Assembly (NCBI GenBank): GCA_964610155.1
Contig: CAZSUY010000007.1
Span: 1-64,000, forward strand
DNA length: 64,000 bases
From: JAFGBM01 sp964610155
GTDB lineage: Bacteria; Actinomycetota; Actinomycetes; Actinomycetales; Demequinaceae
Direction: 5' to 3'
The notes under the pieces are model-generated. The model saw only the letters and a list, made by a program, of their open reading frames with translations. It ran no database searches and was not told the DNA's origin. Of the stretch, positions 43,317 through 53,707 are shown piece after piece (positions within the stretch are counted from its first letter, which is position 1; each line of letters begins with the position of its first letter). The position numbers and the translations under genes are program-made.

Positions 43317-46300
43317 GAGTCGCCTCCAAGAACTCGCCCCAGGCCCCGGGGGCTCCTAGGTCTCCCCCGCTGGCCTCCAACTCGGCCAGGACCTTCCTCA
43401 CCCTCGCGTACTGGGCGGGTAACACTCTTGTGAACCTAGCCTTCGCCTTCCCCCAGTTTGCCAGGAGATCTCGGGCGCAAGGAGACTCGGTCTCCTTGAC
43501 GTGTTGCTCGAGGAGCGCCCTGACGATGGCCTCGTCCTCGGCGTCCAAGGGTCTCAGCATCAGTTCCCCCTTCTCCAGGGCATCGGCATTGACCCGTTCG
43601 GACCGAAGGTCGAGAACGTAGCCCGTTCCCCCGGACATCCCTGCGCCAAGGTTGCGCCCGACGTGGCCCATGATGACGGAGGTCCCTCCCGTCATGTACT
43701 CGAGTGCATGGTCGCCGACGCCCTCGACAACCGCCGTCGCCCCGGAGTTCCTCACGAGGAAGCGCTCCCCCACCTGACCCCTGAGGAATATCTCCCCGCC
43801 CGTCGCGCCGTATCCGATGACGTTGCCGGCGATCACGTCCCTGGAATCGTCGAGCGAGGCCTCCCTAGCGGGGCGAACGATAACCCTCCCCCCGCTGAGG
43901 CCCTTGGCCACGTAGTCGTTTGCCTCGCCAAAAAGGCGGAGAGTGATGCCCTTGGGAACGAAGGCCCCGAATGACTGACCAGCGCATCCGGTGAGTTCCA
44001 CAGTAATGGTGTCGTCGGGGAGGCCTTCCGAACGGTAGCGCTTGGTGACCTCGTAGCCGAGCATTGTCCCGATGGTCCGATTGACGTTGCGGACCTTGCG
44101 GTGAATAGTGACGGGCTCGCCTCGTTCCAGCGCGGGCTTCGCCGCCCTGATGAGGGAACGGTCGAGCGTCTTGCCGAGCTCGTGGTCCTGAGGAACTAGC
44201 TGTCGTAGCGCGACCCCATCCGGCGGAGTGGCGAGGACGGAGGAAAGGTCGAGACCCTTCGCCTTCCAGTGGTCGATAGCCACTCGGGTATCAAGCACCT
44301 CGACGTGACCGATCGCCTCGTCAAGCGATCGGAATCCCAGCTGTGCAAGATGTTCCCGCACCTGACGGGCGATGTACTCGAAGAAGGTCTCGACGTATTC
44401 GGGCTTGCCGCTGAATCGAGCACGCAACTCCGGGTTCTGGGTCGCTACCCCGACCGGGCAGGTGTCCTTGTGGCAGACCCTCATCATGATGCATCCGGAT
44501 ACCACGAGCGGAGCCGTCGCGAAGCCAAACTCCTCGGCCCCAAGAAGGGCAGCGATGACGACGTCCCGGCCAGTCTTCAGTTGGCCGTCAACCTGGACGA
44601 CGATGCGGTCACGCAATCGATTCATGACAAGGGTTTGCTGGACACCGGCGAGTCCTATCTCCCATGGCGTCCCTACACGCTTCGGTGACGTGATCGGGCT
44701 GGCGCCCGTCCCTCCGTCCCATCCGGAGATGAGGACGACGTCAGCTTTGCACTTGGACACTCCAGCGGCGACCGTCCCGATCCCTACCTCGGACACGAGT
44801 TTGACATGAATCCTCGCCTTCGGGTTGGCGTTCTTAAGATCGTGGATGAGTTGCTTGAGGTCCTCGATGGAGTAGATGTCGTGATGGGGAGGTGGAGAAA
44901 TGAGTCCGACCCCTGGCGTCGACAGCCGGGTCTCGGCTATCCATGGGTACACTTTCTCACCAGGCAAATGGCCACCCTCTCCGGGCTTGGCCCCCTGGGC
45001 CATCTTGATCTGGATATCATCCGCATTGGCCAGGTATTCGCTCGTGACGCCGAACCGGCCGGAAGCAACCTGTTTCACAGCACTACGCCGCTCGGGGTCA
45101 TAGAGGCGGGAAGGTTTCTCTCCCCCCTCCCCGGTGTTGGAACGCCCCCCCAGCCGGTTCATGGCAATTGCGAGCGTCGTGTGGGCCTCCTCCGAGATCG
45201 ACCCAAACGACATGGCCCCGGTACCAAAACGCTTGACGATTTCACAGACCGGTTCAACCTCTTCGAGGGGAATCGGCTCTCGACCCGAGGCGAACTCGAA
45301 GAGGCCCCTCAGAGTCATCAGCCGTTTCGCCTGGTTGTCGATCCTGTCCGAGTACTCCTTGAAAAAGGAGTACTGCCTTGTGCGGGTCGAGTGTTGGAGC
45401 TTGAACACCGTTTCGGGATCAAAGAGGTGATGCTCACCCTCACGCCGCCACTGGTAGTCGCCCCCGATCTTGAGTCGACGATGCGGCAGGATTCTTCCTG
45501 AGGGCGGGAAAGCGTCAAGGTGCCGGGAGGCGATCTCCTCGGCGATGATGTTTAGCCCGACACCGTCAATCTGGCTGGGGGTGCCCGTGAAGTGCTTGTC
45601 GATGAGCTCCCGGGAGAGCCCCGTAGCCTCGAAGGTCTGGGCTCCCCGGTATGAAGTGAGGGTCGAAATACCCATCTTCGACATGATCTCGAGCACTCCG
45701 TCTCCGAGGGCGCGGACGAGGTTTCGTTGAGCATTCTCCGGAGTCAAGTCGCCCAAGAGGCCCCTCGTGGCCATCTCCTCCACGGTCTCCATAGCGAGAT
45801 AGGGGTTAACAGCGGCGGCCCCGAAGCCGAGGTGAAGGGCGACGTGATGAGGCTCCCGAATGTCACCTGCCTCGACGACGAGTGAAACCCGGGTCCTCGT
45901 GTGGCTCCGGACGAGGTGTTGGTGCACCGCGCTGGTCAGGAGGAGCGAGGGAATGGGCGCGCGGTCCGGGTCGGAGTCCCGATCCGACAGCACCAGGATG
46001 TTGATCCCCCCCTCGATGGCGGTATCGCATTCGGCGAGGATCTCCTCAAGGCGGCTCTCCATTCCCTTTCCCCCCTCTCGGATGGGATAGAGCCCGGATA
46101 CCAACCGCGACCGGAACAACGCTCCCAGTTGTGTGAGGTCCTCGATATGGACGATCTTGGCGAACTCGTCGTTGTTGAGGACAGGGAAGTCAAGAACGAG
46201 CTTACGGGCATGGCACGGGTTGGGTTCGAGCAGGTTTAGTTCGGGACCGACGGCGCACCTCATCGAGGTGACGATCTCCTCCCTAATGGCGTCGAGGGGA

Positions 46301-47844
46301 GGGTTGGTCACCTGGGCAAAGACCTGAGTGAAGTAGTCGAAGAGCATCCTTGGGTGGGTGGAGAGCACGGCAGGAGGGGTGTCATTCCCCATGGCACCCA
46401 AGGGCTCTTTCCCATGGAGGGCCATGGGGGTGAGGAGAACCTTCAGCTCCTCCTCGGTGTATCCGAACACCCGTTGGCGGCGGACGATCGATTGGCTCGA
46501 GTATGTGACATGCTCCCGCTCGGGGAGCTCGGAGAGCTTCTGGGTGTGCTCGTCAAGCCACTTCTGATACGGGTTCTCCGCCGCTAGGGAGGACTTGATC
46601 TCCTCATCCTCCACGATTCGTCCATGCGCCGTATCCACCAGAAACATCCGTCCCGGTCGAAGGCGTCCCTTCCGGATGATGGTGGCCTGATCGATGTCGA
46701 GGATGCCGGCCTCGGATCCGGCTATTACCAGACCATCTGCCGTCACCCAGAACCGTCCTGGCCGAAGCCCGTTGCGATCGAGAACGGCTCCCACGAGCGT
46801 GCCGTCTGAGAAGTGAAGCGCGGCTGGCCCATCCCACGGCTCCATGAGGGAGCCGTGGTACTCGTAGAATGCCCGCCGGGCCGGATCCATGTCGCGCGAG
46901 TTCTGCCACGCCTCAGGGATCATCATAAGGATCGCATGAGGAAGACTCCGGCCCCCGAGGTGGAGCAGCTCGACAACCTCGTCGAAGTTGGCCGTGTCCG
47001 AGCCTGTGGTGGAACAAATGGGAACCAGATCCTTTATGTCGCCTAGGAGGGGGGAGGAGAGCAGGCCCTCCCGCGCCGACATCCAGCTGCGGTTCCCCCG
47101 GATCGTATTGATCTCGCCGTTATGGGCGATCAACCGGAGTGGCTGCGCCAGCCTCCACGACGGGAAGGTGTTCGTGGAGAATCTCGAATGAACGAGGGCA
47201 ATCTCTGAGAGGTAGTCCGGGTCGAGAAGGTCGGGGAAGAACTTCTCAAGTTGGCAGGTGGCCAGCATTCCCTTGTAGCTCAGGGTCCTCGAGGATAGGG
47301 AGGCGAAGAAGACGTCTGCCTCGTGCTCGGCACGGCGCCGAACGCGATACACCTTTCGGTCGAGGTCTATCCCCGATAGACCTTCAGCGCCTAGGAAGAC
47401 CATCCGAAATTCCGGCATGCTCTCGCGGGACGACGGCCCGATCGGGGCGGGATCTGCGGGGACATCGCGCCAAGCGAGGACATCAACCCCCTCCACCTTT
47501 GCCGCCTTCTCAACGGCGGCTACCTGGGTTTCGGCTTCGCCGGGCACCAGAAAGGCGATGCCGACGGCATACGAACCGACTGGCGGAAGTTCGACCTTGA
47601 CGACCTTCCTGAGGAAGGCATCGGGGATCTGCGTGAGAATCCCGGCACCGTCTCCGGTCTCTTTTTCGGCTCCGACCGCACCTCGATGCTCAAGGTTCTT
47701 GAGGGCAGAAAGGCCGGCTTCGACGATGTCTCTGCGGGGGGCTCCCCGAAGGGTGGCGACAAAGGCGACCCCACATGAGTCGTGCTCGAACGCGGAGTTG
47801 TAGAGCCCGGTTTCGGGTTTCTCCAAGCCACCTCTAGCGGGCAT
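43309..47844 (-). CDS. gltB: Glutamate synthase large subunit
   Basis: Forms two glutamates from glutamine and 2-oxoglutarate. The N-terminal class II glutamine amidotransferase domain carries the nucleophile Cys24 in FEHDSCGVAF, exposed after removal of a 23-residue propeptide. The central FMN-binding synthase domain (GISTLTSYRGAQTFEA, GGRSNTGEGGE, ISGWDGGTGASP) holds the 3Fe-4S cysteines in CIMMRVCHKDTCPVG. The C-terminal GXG beta-helix domain is complete. The ATG at 47844 with AAGGA about 8 nt upstream gives 1511 residues; the longer frame reaching 48021 enters lgt and is rejected. Confidence 0.97.
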   Translation of the reverse strand: MPARGGLEKPETGLYNSAFEHDSCGVAFVATLRGAPRRDIVEAGLSALKNLEHRGAVGAEKETGDGAGILTQIPDAFLRKVVKVELPPVGSYAVGIAFLVPGEAETQVAAVEKAAKVEGVDVLAWRDVPADPAPIGPSSRESMPEFRMVFLGAEGLSGIDLDRKVYRVRRRAEHEADVFFASLSSRTLSYKGMLATCQLEKFFPDLLDPDYLSEIALVHSRFSTNTFPSWRLAQPLRLIAHNGEINTIRGNRSWMSAREGLLSSPLLGDIKDLVPICSTTGSDTANFDEVVELLHLGGRSLPHAILMMIPEAWQNSRDMDPARRAFYEYHGSLMEPWDGPAALHFSDGTLVGAVLDRNGLRPGRFWVTADGLVIAGSEAGILDIDQATIIRKGRLRPGRMFLVDTAHGRIVEDEEIKSSLAAENPYQKWLDEHTQKLSELPEREHVTYSSQSIVRRQRVFGYTEEELKVLLTPMALHGKEPLGAMGNDTPPAVLSTHPRMLFDYFTQVFAQVTNPPLDAIREEIVTSMRCAVGPELNLLEPNPCHARKLVLDFPVLNNDEFAKIVHIEDLTQLGALFRSRLVSGLYPIREGGKGMESRLEEILAECDTAIEGGINILVLSDRDSDPDRAPIPSLLLTSAVHQHLVRSHTRTRVSLVVEAGDIREPHHVALHLGFGAAAVNPYLAMETVEEMATRGLLGDLTPENAQRNLVRALGDGVLEIMSKMGISTLTSYRGAQTFEATGLSRELIDKHFTGTPSQIDGVGLNIIAEEIASRHLDAFPPSGRILPHRRLKIGGDYQWRREGEHHLFDPETVFKLQHSTRTRQYSFFKEYSDRIDNQAKRLMTLRGLFEFASGREPIPLEEVEPVCEIVKRFGTGAMSFGSISEEAHTTLAIAMNRLGGRSNTGEGGEKPSRLYDPERRSAVKQVASGRFGVTSEYLANADDIQIKMAQGAKPGEGGHLPGEKVYPWIAETRLSTPGVGLISPPPHHDIYSIEDLKQLIHDLKNANPKARIHVKLVSEVGIGTVAAGVSKCKADVVLISGWDGGTGASPITSPKRVGTPWEIGLAGVQQTLVMNRLRDRIVVQVDGQLKTGRDVVIAALLGAEEFGFATAPLVVSGCIMMRVCHKDTCPVGVATQNPELRARFSGKPEYVETFFEYIARQVREHLAQLGFRSLDEAIGHVEVLDTRVAIDHWKAKGLDLSSVLATPPDGVALRQLVPQDHELGKTLDRSLIRAAKPALERGEPVTIHRKVRNVNRTIGTMLGYEVTKRYRSEGLPDDTITVELTGCAGQSFGAFVPKGITLRLFGEANDYVAKGLSGGRVIVRPAREASLDDSRDVIAGNVIGYGATGGEIFLRGQVGERFLVRNSGATAVVEGVGDHALEYMTGGTSVIMGHVGRNLGAGMSGGTGYVLDLRSERVNADALEKGELMLRPLDAEDEAIVRALLEQHVKETESPCARDLLANWGKAKARFTRVLPAQYARVRKVLAELEASGGDLGAPGAWGEFLEATRG

Positions 47845-47956
47845 CTCACCGTCCTTCAACCATGCCGAAGTGCACAGATGCAATATGCGTATCGTGGGCG
47901 TCTTCGTCCCGGATAGTGCGGGGACCTTCAGCGTATCTCGATTGAAACAGGTCGCC

Positions 47957-48841
47957 CTATTTCTTGGAAGCAACCACCTTGTTATTAGGCTCCCCTGAGC
48001 GACTGCGGGCGGGGGCGTCATTGATCATCTCACCGGATTGTTTCCGTCTCGTTAAGACAAACATCGCAATCCCCATTGCCAAGACCAGGATCGACACCCA
48101 GACGTTGATCCTGACCCCAAAGACGTGAACCGCCTCGTCGATCCGCAACATCTCGATCCACAGCCGCCCGGCGGTATACACGATGACGTACAGCCAAAAC
48201 ACCCGACCGAATCTCAGCCGGAGCCGTCGATCGAGGACGATAATCATGGCGGCACCAGCCAGGTTCCAGATCATCTCGTAGAGAAACGTCGGGTGGAAAA
48301 GTGTGCCTGGTGGGTACTGGCCAGCCAACGCCGATTGTAAGGGCTCGATCTCGAGGCCCCATGGAAGGGTGGTCGAACCGCCAAAGAGCTCCTGGTTGAA
48401 GTAGTTTCCAATCCTTCCGATCGCCTGGGCGATGATAAGCCCGGGTGCGGCGGCATCCATGAACGCCGAAAAGGAGACCTTCTGCCTACGGGCCCCAATC
48501 CACGCGCCAAGGGCCCCGAGGGCAACGGCCCCCCAGATCCCCAGGCCCCCTTGCCGGACATTGAAGGCCTCGATCGGATGGCCTCCGGCCCCGAAGTACG
48601 GTCCGGGGGTCGAAACCACGTGGTAGAGGCGCCCCCCGATGATCCCGAAGGGCACGGCCCATAGGGCGATCTCTTCGATGGCGACTGGATCGCCTCCTCG
48701 AGCCACCCACCGACGACGAGTGAGCCATAGGCCGACGAAGATGCCCACAAGTATCACAAGCGCATAGACATAGATCTGTAGGGGTCCCAGATGAATGACG
48801 GACCAGTCAAGAGGAGGGCTGGGGATGCTTGTATTGATCAC
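47957..48841 (-). CDS. lgt: Prolipoprotein diacylglyceryl transferase
   Basis: Membrane enzyme adding diacylglycerol to the lipobox cysteine of prelipoproteins. It has seven or so hydrophobic segments and the Lgt signature GRIGNYFNQELFG. The 294-residue length with a short basic tail is typical. The GTG start overlaps the trpA stop as GTGA. The trpA-lgt junction is a conserved actinobacterial arrangement. Its substrates include the lipoproteins encoded elsewhere in this window. Confidence 0.96.
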   Translation of the reverse strand: MINTSIPSPPLDWSVIHLGPLQIYVYALVILVGIFVGLWLTRRRWVARGGDPVAIEEIALWAVPFGIIGGRLYHVVSTPGPYFGAGGHPIEAFNVRQGGLGIWGAVALGALGAWIGARRQKVSFSAFMDAAAPGLIIAQAIGRIGNYFNQELFGGSTTLPWGLEIEPLQSALAGQYPPGTLFHPTFLYEMIWNLAGAAMIIVLDRRLRLRFGRVFWLYVIVYTAGRLWIEMLRIDEAVHVFGVRINVWVSILVLAMGIAMFVLTRRKQSGEMINDAPARSRSGEPNNKVVASKK

Positions 48842-49638
48842 GCGGGTTTCTCCACTCCGTGAGCGATCTCGGCCACCTTGACTCGAAGGCTCTTCAGCCC
48901 GTCTTCAAGGGTAGGCGCCTCCGCAATGGCTCGGACAAAGGCGCTTCCCACGATAACGCCATCGGCGTACCGAGCCACCTCGGCGGCTTGAGCACCAGTG
49001 GACACTCCGAGGCCGACACATACAAAATCAGCCCCCGCCTCCTTGGTCCTTTCGACAAGTTTCTCCGCCTGCTTCCCTACCGAGGACCTCTCCCCTGTCA
49101 CCCCCATACGTGACGTCACATAGACGAACCCCGTCGTCGCCTCTACGGTCATGCGGAGCCTCTCTGGAGTTGAACTCGGAGCCACCAGGAAAACGCAATC
49201 GAGTCCCTTTTCGGCCGCGGCCCGGCGCCATTCCTCGCCGACATCGGGGGTGAGATCGGGCGTGATCACACCTGCACCCCCCGCTTCTGCGAGATCCACG
49301 GCGAATCGTTCGAGCCCGTACTGAAGCATGGGATTGTAGTACGACATTATGACGGGCACGGCACCCGATTCGGCAACGGCCCGAACCGCGACAAAGGCAT
49401 CGGAGACGCGGACCCCTCCCCTGAGGGCGGATTCTCCTGCATGTTCGATGATCGGGCCGTCGAGAACAGGGTCAGAGTAGGGAATCCCGACCTCAACGAT
49501 GTCCGCCCCGGCTTCCACCATGGTCCTCATCGCGGCTATGGAACCCTCCACGGAGGGGAATCCGACGGGAAGGTAGGCAAGGAGGGCGGACTTTCCCTCA
49601 GCTCGCGCCCGACCCAGGCAATCCGAAAGGGCGCTCAC
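48838..49638 (-). CDS. trpA: Tryptophan synthase alpha subunit
   Basis: Cleaves indole-3-glycerol phosphate to indole, which is channelled to TrpB. The catalytic glutamate in VEVGIPYSDPVLDGP and the aspartate in that same loop are present, as is the phosphate-binding region near GSAFVRA. GTG at 49638 overlaps the trpB stop as GTGA and precedes the normal start of the fold; the result is 266 residues. Confidence 0.96.
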   Translation of the reverse strand: MSALSDCLGRARAEGKSALLAYLPVGFPSVEGSIAAMRTMVEAGADIVEVGIPYSDPVLDGPIIEHAGESALRGGVRVSDAFVAVRAVAESGAVPVIMSYYNPMLQYGLERFAVDLAEAGGAGVITPDLTPDVGEEWRRAAAEKGLDCVFLVAPSSTPERLRMTVEATTGFVYVTSRMGVTGERSSVGKQAEKLVERTKEAGADFVCVGLGVSTGAQAAEVARYADGVIVGSAFVRAIAEAPTLEDGLKSLRVKVAEIAHGVEKPA

Positions 49639-50840
49639 TCCGCCTCCTCCGTAAGCAGGTTGAACCACCGCGCGGCCGTCTCGACATCCTTGTCTCCCCT
49701 ACCCGAGAGATTGACGAGAATCGTAGCCTTTGGCCCCATCTCTAGGCCCAACTTCATTACCCCCGCGAGAGCATGAGCCGACTCGATCGCTGGGATGATG
49801 CCCTCGGTTCGGCTGAGTAGGCTGAACGCATCCATCGCTTCGGCGTCTGTGATCGGCCAGTATTCCGCCCGACCAATCGCGGCCAGCCAGGAATGCTGTG
49901 GGCCGACGCCCGGGTAGTCCAAGCCAGCGGAAATCGAGTGAGAGGTCAGCGTCTGTCCGTCCTCGTCCTGTAGGAGGAAGGAATGGGAGCCGTGCAGGAT
50001 CCCAGGCCTCCCCCCAATGAGCGCCGACGCGTGACGCCCGGTCTCGATGCCGTCCCCAGCCGCCTCGCATCCTATGAGCCTCACGTCGTCATCAAGGAAG
50101 GCATCGAAAATCCCGATTGCGTTCGAGCCTCCGCCGACGCAGGCGACTATGGCATCGGGAAGGCCCCCAAGGGCGAGCATCTGAGCCCGCGCCTCCACCC
50201 CGATGACCCGCTGGAAGTCCCGAACCATTGCCGGGAACGGGTGGGGACCGGCTGCCGTGCCGAAGATGTAGTTGGTGGTCTCGACGTTCGTGACCCAGTC
50301 ACGATAGGCCTCGTTGATGGCGTCCTTGAGCGTGCGAGAACCGGACATGACCGTGACGACGGTCGCCCCTAGCAGTTGCATCCTGGCGACGTTGAGGGCC
50401 TGTCGATGGGTGTCCTCCTCCCCCATATAGACCACGCACTCGAGGTCCATCAGGGCTGCGGCCGTCGCAGTGGCCACACCGTGCTGTCCCGCTCCGGTCT
50501 CCGCGATCACACGCGTCTTTCCGATGCGTTTGGTCAGGAGCGCCTGGCCGAGCACATTGTTGATCTTGTGGGAGCCGGTGTGGTTGAGGTCTTCTCGTTT
50601 GAGGAAGATCCGCGCGTCCCCGGCGTGGCGAGCGAACCGAGGGACCCTCGTCAGGATGCTCGGGCGCCCGGAGTATTCAACCGCGAGTCGCTCAAGTTCC
50701 TCGTTGAAGGCCGGATCGACGCGCGCCTTTTCGTAGGCGTCCGACAGTTCATCGAGGGCCGCCTGGAGGGCTTCAGGGACGAATCGTCCGCCAAAAACGC
50801 CAAAATACGGACCGGGGCGAGCCGCAAGCGAATCCGTCAC
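49635..50840 (-). CDS. trpB: Tryptophan synthase beta subunit
   Basis: PLP enzyme joining indole and serine. The PLP-lysine motif HTGSHKINN and the phosphate-binding GGGSNAIG are intact; length is 401 residues (TrpB1 type). The GTG start overlaps the trpC stop by 4 nt. Confidence 0.97.
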   Translation of the reverse strand: MTDSLAARPGPYFGVFGGRFVPEALQAALDELSDAYEKARVDPAFNEELERLAVEYSGRPSILTRVPRFARHAGDARIFLKREDLNHTGSHKINNVLGQALLTKRIGKTRVIAETGAGQHGVATATAAALMDLECVVYMGEEDTHRQALNVARMQLLGATVVTVMSGSRTLKDAINEAYRDWVTNVETTNYIFGTAAGPHPFPAMVRDFQRVIGVEARAQMLALGGLPDAIVACVGGGSNAIGIFDAFLDDDVRLIGCEAAGDGIETGRHASALIGGRPGILHGSHSFLLQDEDGQTLTSHSISAGLDYPGVGPQHSWLAAIGRAEYWPITDAEAMDAFSLLSRTEGIIPAIESAHALAGVMKLGLEMGPKATILVNLSGRGDKDVETAARWFNLLTEEAE

Positions 50841-51646
50841 GGGCGAACCGCCCGCAAGGCGGGATGAGCACCTGCCGCCACCATCTCGGCAACGGCTGTC
50901 CGGGGATCGCGGTCCTTGACCAGGGCCTCACCCACGAGGACGGCATCGGCTCCCAATCGCGCATACTCAACTACGTCGTGGCCGTCACGAATTCCCGATT
51001 CCGCTACCTTGACTATGCCGTCAGGGATGATTGGGGCTACCCGCGCGAAGGTGGCCCGATCGACCTCGAGGTTTTTGAGGTTGCGTGCATTGATCCCGAT
51101 GATTAGGGCCCCTGCCTCAACGGCCCGTGAAACCTCGTCGGGCTCGTGCACCTCCACAAGCGCGGTCATCCCTAGCGATTTCACCCGCTCGATGAGCGAT
51201 TCAAGTGCCATCTGCTCCAATGCCGCCACGATCAGCAGAACCATGTCGGCACCATGTGCGCGAGCCTCCCAGACCTGGTACGGGGTCACGATGAAGTCCT
51301 TGCGAAGGATCGGGATATCAACCTTGGCCTTAACGGTATCGAGGTCGGAGAGGTCTCCGCCAAACCTCCGCCCCTCGGTCAGGACCGAGATAACGGATGC
51401 TCCTCCGGCCTCATACTCGGTGGCAAGAGCGGCCGGATCCGTGATGTCCGCTATGTCACCCTTCGATGGACTCGAGCGCTTAACCTCGGCTATCACTGCC
51501 ACTTCCTTGCACCTCAAGGTCCGGAGGGCGTCCTTGGCCTCTGGCTGCCGGGATGCCCTCTCTTTTAGCGCATCCATCGGCGTGTCCCGTTGGCGGACCT
51601 TGAGGTCCTCCAGTACACCAGCGATGATCCCATCGAGGACGCTCAT
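50837..51646 (-). CDS. trpC: Indole-3-glycerol phosphate synthase
   Basis: Ring closure step of tryptophan synthesis. Motifs AEVKRSSPSKG (catalytic Lys), LRKDFIV and GINARNLKNLEVD are present in a TIM-barrel protein of 269 residues. ATG at 51646 starts at the usual MSVLDGIIAGV. A longer frame to 51700 enters the trpE-trpC spacer without support. No trpF is seen; in actinobacteria HisA/PriA commonly covers that step. Confidence 0.95.
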   Translation of the reverse strand: MSVLDGIIAGVLEDLKVRQRDTPMDALKERASRQPEAKDALRTLRCKEVAVIAEVKRSSPSKGDIADITDPAALATEYEAGGASVISVLTEGRRFGGDLSDLDTVKAKVDIPILRKDFIVTPYQVWEARAHGADMVLLIVAALEQMALESLIERVKSLGMTALVEVHEPDEVSRAVEAGALIIGINARNLKNLEVDRATFARVAPIIPDGIVKVAESGIRDGHDVVEYARLGADAVLVGEALVKDRDPRTAVAEMVAAGAHPALRAVRP

Positions 51647-51741
51647 GAACCAGTCGCTCCCATTCCTCCATGGTAGCCGCCGACAGGAAGCCCTCTTCAC
51701 CGGGCCAATCCTCGGGGACTACCCCATCACGCCCCTCGAAC

Positions 51742-53295
51742 TTAGCGAGCGGATTCCACCTGATGCAGATGAGAGGCGACAGAGACGGCCCGCATGAGGG
51801 CAGCCGCCTTATCCCGAGTCTCCTTGGCCTCGCTATCGGGAATCGAATCGGCCACGATCCCCGCACCGGCCTGTATGTGAGCCGTACCCCCAACGATGAG
51901 TGCCGTGCGAATAGCGATCGCTGTGTCCATGTTTCCCGCGAAATCGAAATAGCCTACCGCCCCCCCGTAGAGACCCCGTCGGGCAGGCTCAACCTCATCG
52001 ATGAGAGCGATGGCCCTTGGTTTCGGTGCGCCGGAGAGGGTCCCGGCAGGGAAGGTGGCCGTGAAGGCATCCACTGCCCCGTACCGATCCTCCAGCGTCC
52101 CGATGACCGTCGAGCAGATATGCATTATGTGGCTATAGCGGTTGACAGCCATGAAGTCCAACACCTCAACGGAGGTCGGGTCGCAGACCTTGGAGAGGTC
52201 GTTTCGAGCGAGGTCGACGAGCATGACGTGCTCCGCCCTCTCCTTCGGATCCGAAAGAAGCTCCTGCTGAAGGGCTGCGTCCTCCTCCGGGGAGGCCCCA
52301 CGAGGCCTAGACCCCGCGATGGGGAAGGTGAGAACCTTCCGCTCCTTCACCGAGACCATCGACTCTGGGCTCGCCCCGACAACGGCGAAGTCCCGGCCCT
52401 CCGCGTCCCGAAGCTGGAAGTAGTACATGTACGGACTCGGGTTAAGGGTTCGAAGCACACGATAGACATCGAAAGGTGAGGCCGTGCATTCCACGTCGAA
52501 TCTCTGGGACGGAACTACCTGGAAAACCTCGCCGTCCCTGATCGCCTCCTTGCAGACATCGACGACTCGCTCGTACTCCCCCTCCGGGGTTCGGTTGACG
52601 ATCCTCGGTTCGGACTCCGCCGCCTTCAGGACGGATACCTCCGCCCCCGTAGCGGACTCAAGTTCTGCCTCCATGGCGTCAAGGCGCGCGATCGCATCGG
52701 CATACGCCGCCTCGATCCCGGTCTCCCTCGCATCCGCATTCACGGCATTGGCGATGAGCCAAACACTCCCGTCGTGGTGGTCGATGGCGGCAAGGTCTGT
52801 CGCGAAAAGGAGAAGGACATCTGGCACTTCGAGTTCTCGAGGAGCATCCGCGGGGAGCGTCGGTTCCCACTCGTGGATGATGTCCCACCCGAGCACCCCG
52901 ACCAACCCTCCGGTGAGCGGGGGAAGGCCCGGTATTGCCTCCGATCTCATCTCGGACAGGGCCTCACGGATCGCTCCGAGAGGAGGACCATCATGAAGGC
53001 CGACGGGAACGTCACCCGTCCACTTTCCGTAAAGACCTGTCGCCGTCAACTGGGTACGGGAACGGATCCCAACGAACGAGAAGCGCGCCCTAGCCCCATC
53101 CGGTTCGACAGACTCGAGGATGAAGGTTCCTGGACGTTCTGCCGCGAGTGCTCGATACACGGCGACCGGCGTGACCCCGTCGGCCAGAAGCCTTCTGGCG
53201 ACCGGCACCACCCGGTGTGTTGTCCCCAAGGCCACGAACCCCTCAAGAGTCGGCCAGGTACTCCCCCACTCAAGGGTCACGGAAGCGTCAGACAT
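51742..53295 (-). CDS. trpE: Anthranilate synthase component I
   Basis: Chorismate-utilising subunit that makes anthranilate with a TrpG partner not found here. The catalytic domain motifs GEVFQVVPSQRF, AGSRPRG, DPKERAEHVMLVDLARND and FPAGTLSGAPK are present. The N-terminal ILES motif that binds tryptophan for feedback inhibition is retained. Length is 517 residues. It overlaps the hisI stop by 8 nt. trpD and trpG must be elsewhere. Confidence 0.95.
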   Translation of the reverse strand: MSDASVTLEWGSTWPTLEGFVALGTTHRVVPVARRLLADGVTPVAVYRALAAERPGTFILESVEPDGARARFSFVGIRSRTQLTATGLYGKWTGDVPVGLHDGPPLGAIREALSEMRSEAIPGLPPLTGGLVGVLGWDIIHEWEPTLPADAPRELEVPDVLLLFATDLAAIDHHDGSVWLIANAVNADARETGIEAAYADAIARLDAMEAELESATGAEVSVLKAAESEPRIVNRTPEGEYERVVDVCKEAIRDGEVFQVVPSQRFDVECTASPFDVYRVLRTLNPSPYMYYFQLRDAEGRDFAVVGASPESMVSVKERKVLTFPIAGSRPRGASPEEDAALQQELLSDPKERAEHVMLVDLARNDLSKVCDPTSVEVLDFMAVNRYSHIMHICSTVIGTLEDRYGAVDAFTATFPAGTLSGAPKPRAIALIDEVEPARRGLYGGAVGYFDFAGNMDTAIAIRTALIVGGTAHIQAGAGIVADSIPDSEAKETRDKAAALMRAVSVASHLHQVESAR

Positions 53296-53662
53296 CCGCG
53301 ATTTGCTTCTCGGTGCTCACGACGGCGCCCAAGTCCCCTCCGACTTCGAAGCAGGTCCGCGCCCCCGTGTGACAGGCCAGCCCTACCTGGTCCACCTGGA
53401 CCAGCACGGCGTCGGCGTCGCAGTCGAGCTTGATCGATTTCACCCACTGGGCGTGACCGGAGGTGTCACCCTTCCTCCACAGCGATTGTCGACTCCTGCT
53501 CCAAAACACCACCCGACCCTCACGGAGGGTCAGATCGAGGGACTCGTCATTCATCCACCCGACCATCAGCACTTCCTTGGTGTCGTACTGCTGAATGACG
53601 GCGCAGATGAGGCCGTTGGCGTCGCGTTTTAAACGGGAGGCGATTGCGGGGTCGAGGGCCAT
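53288..53662 (-). CDS. hisI: Phosphoribosyl-AMP cyclohydrolase
   Basis: Third step of histidine synthesis. The 124-residue protein has WMNDESLDLT, the metal-binding DCDADAVL aspartates and the CHTG zinc cysteine. It is not fused to HisE. The ATG has GGAAGG upstream. It lies 45 nt after hisF and is coupled to trpE. Confidence 0.96.
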   Translation of the reverse strand: MALDPAIASRLKRDANGLICAVIQQYDTKEVLMVGWMNDESLDLTLREGRVVFWSRSRQSLWRKGDTSGHAQWVKSIKLDCDADAVLVQVDQVGLACHTGARTCFEVGGDLGAVVSTEKQIADV

Positions 53663-53707
53663 GCCCCCATCCTTCCACGAACGATGCAGTATTCGGTTCG
53701 CAACGCC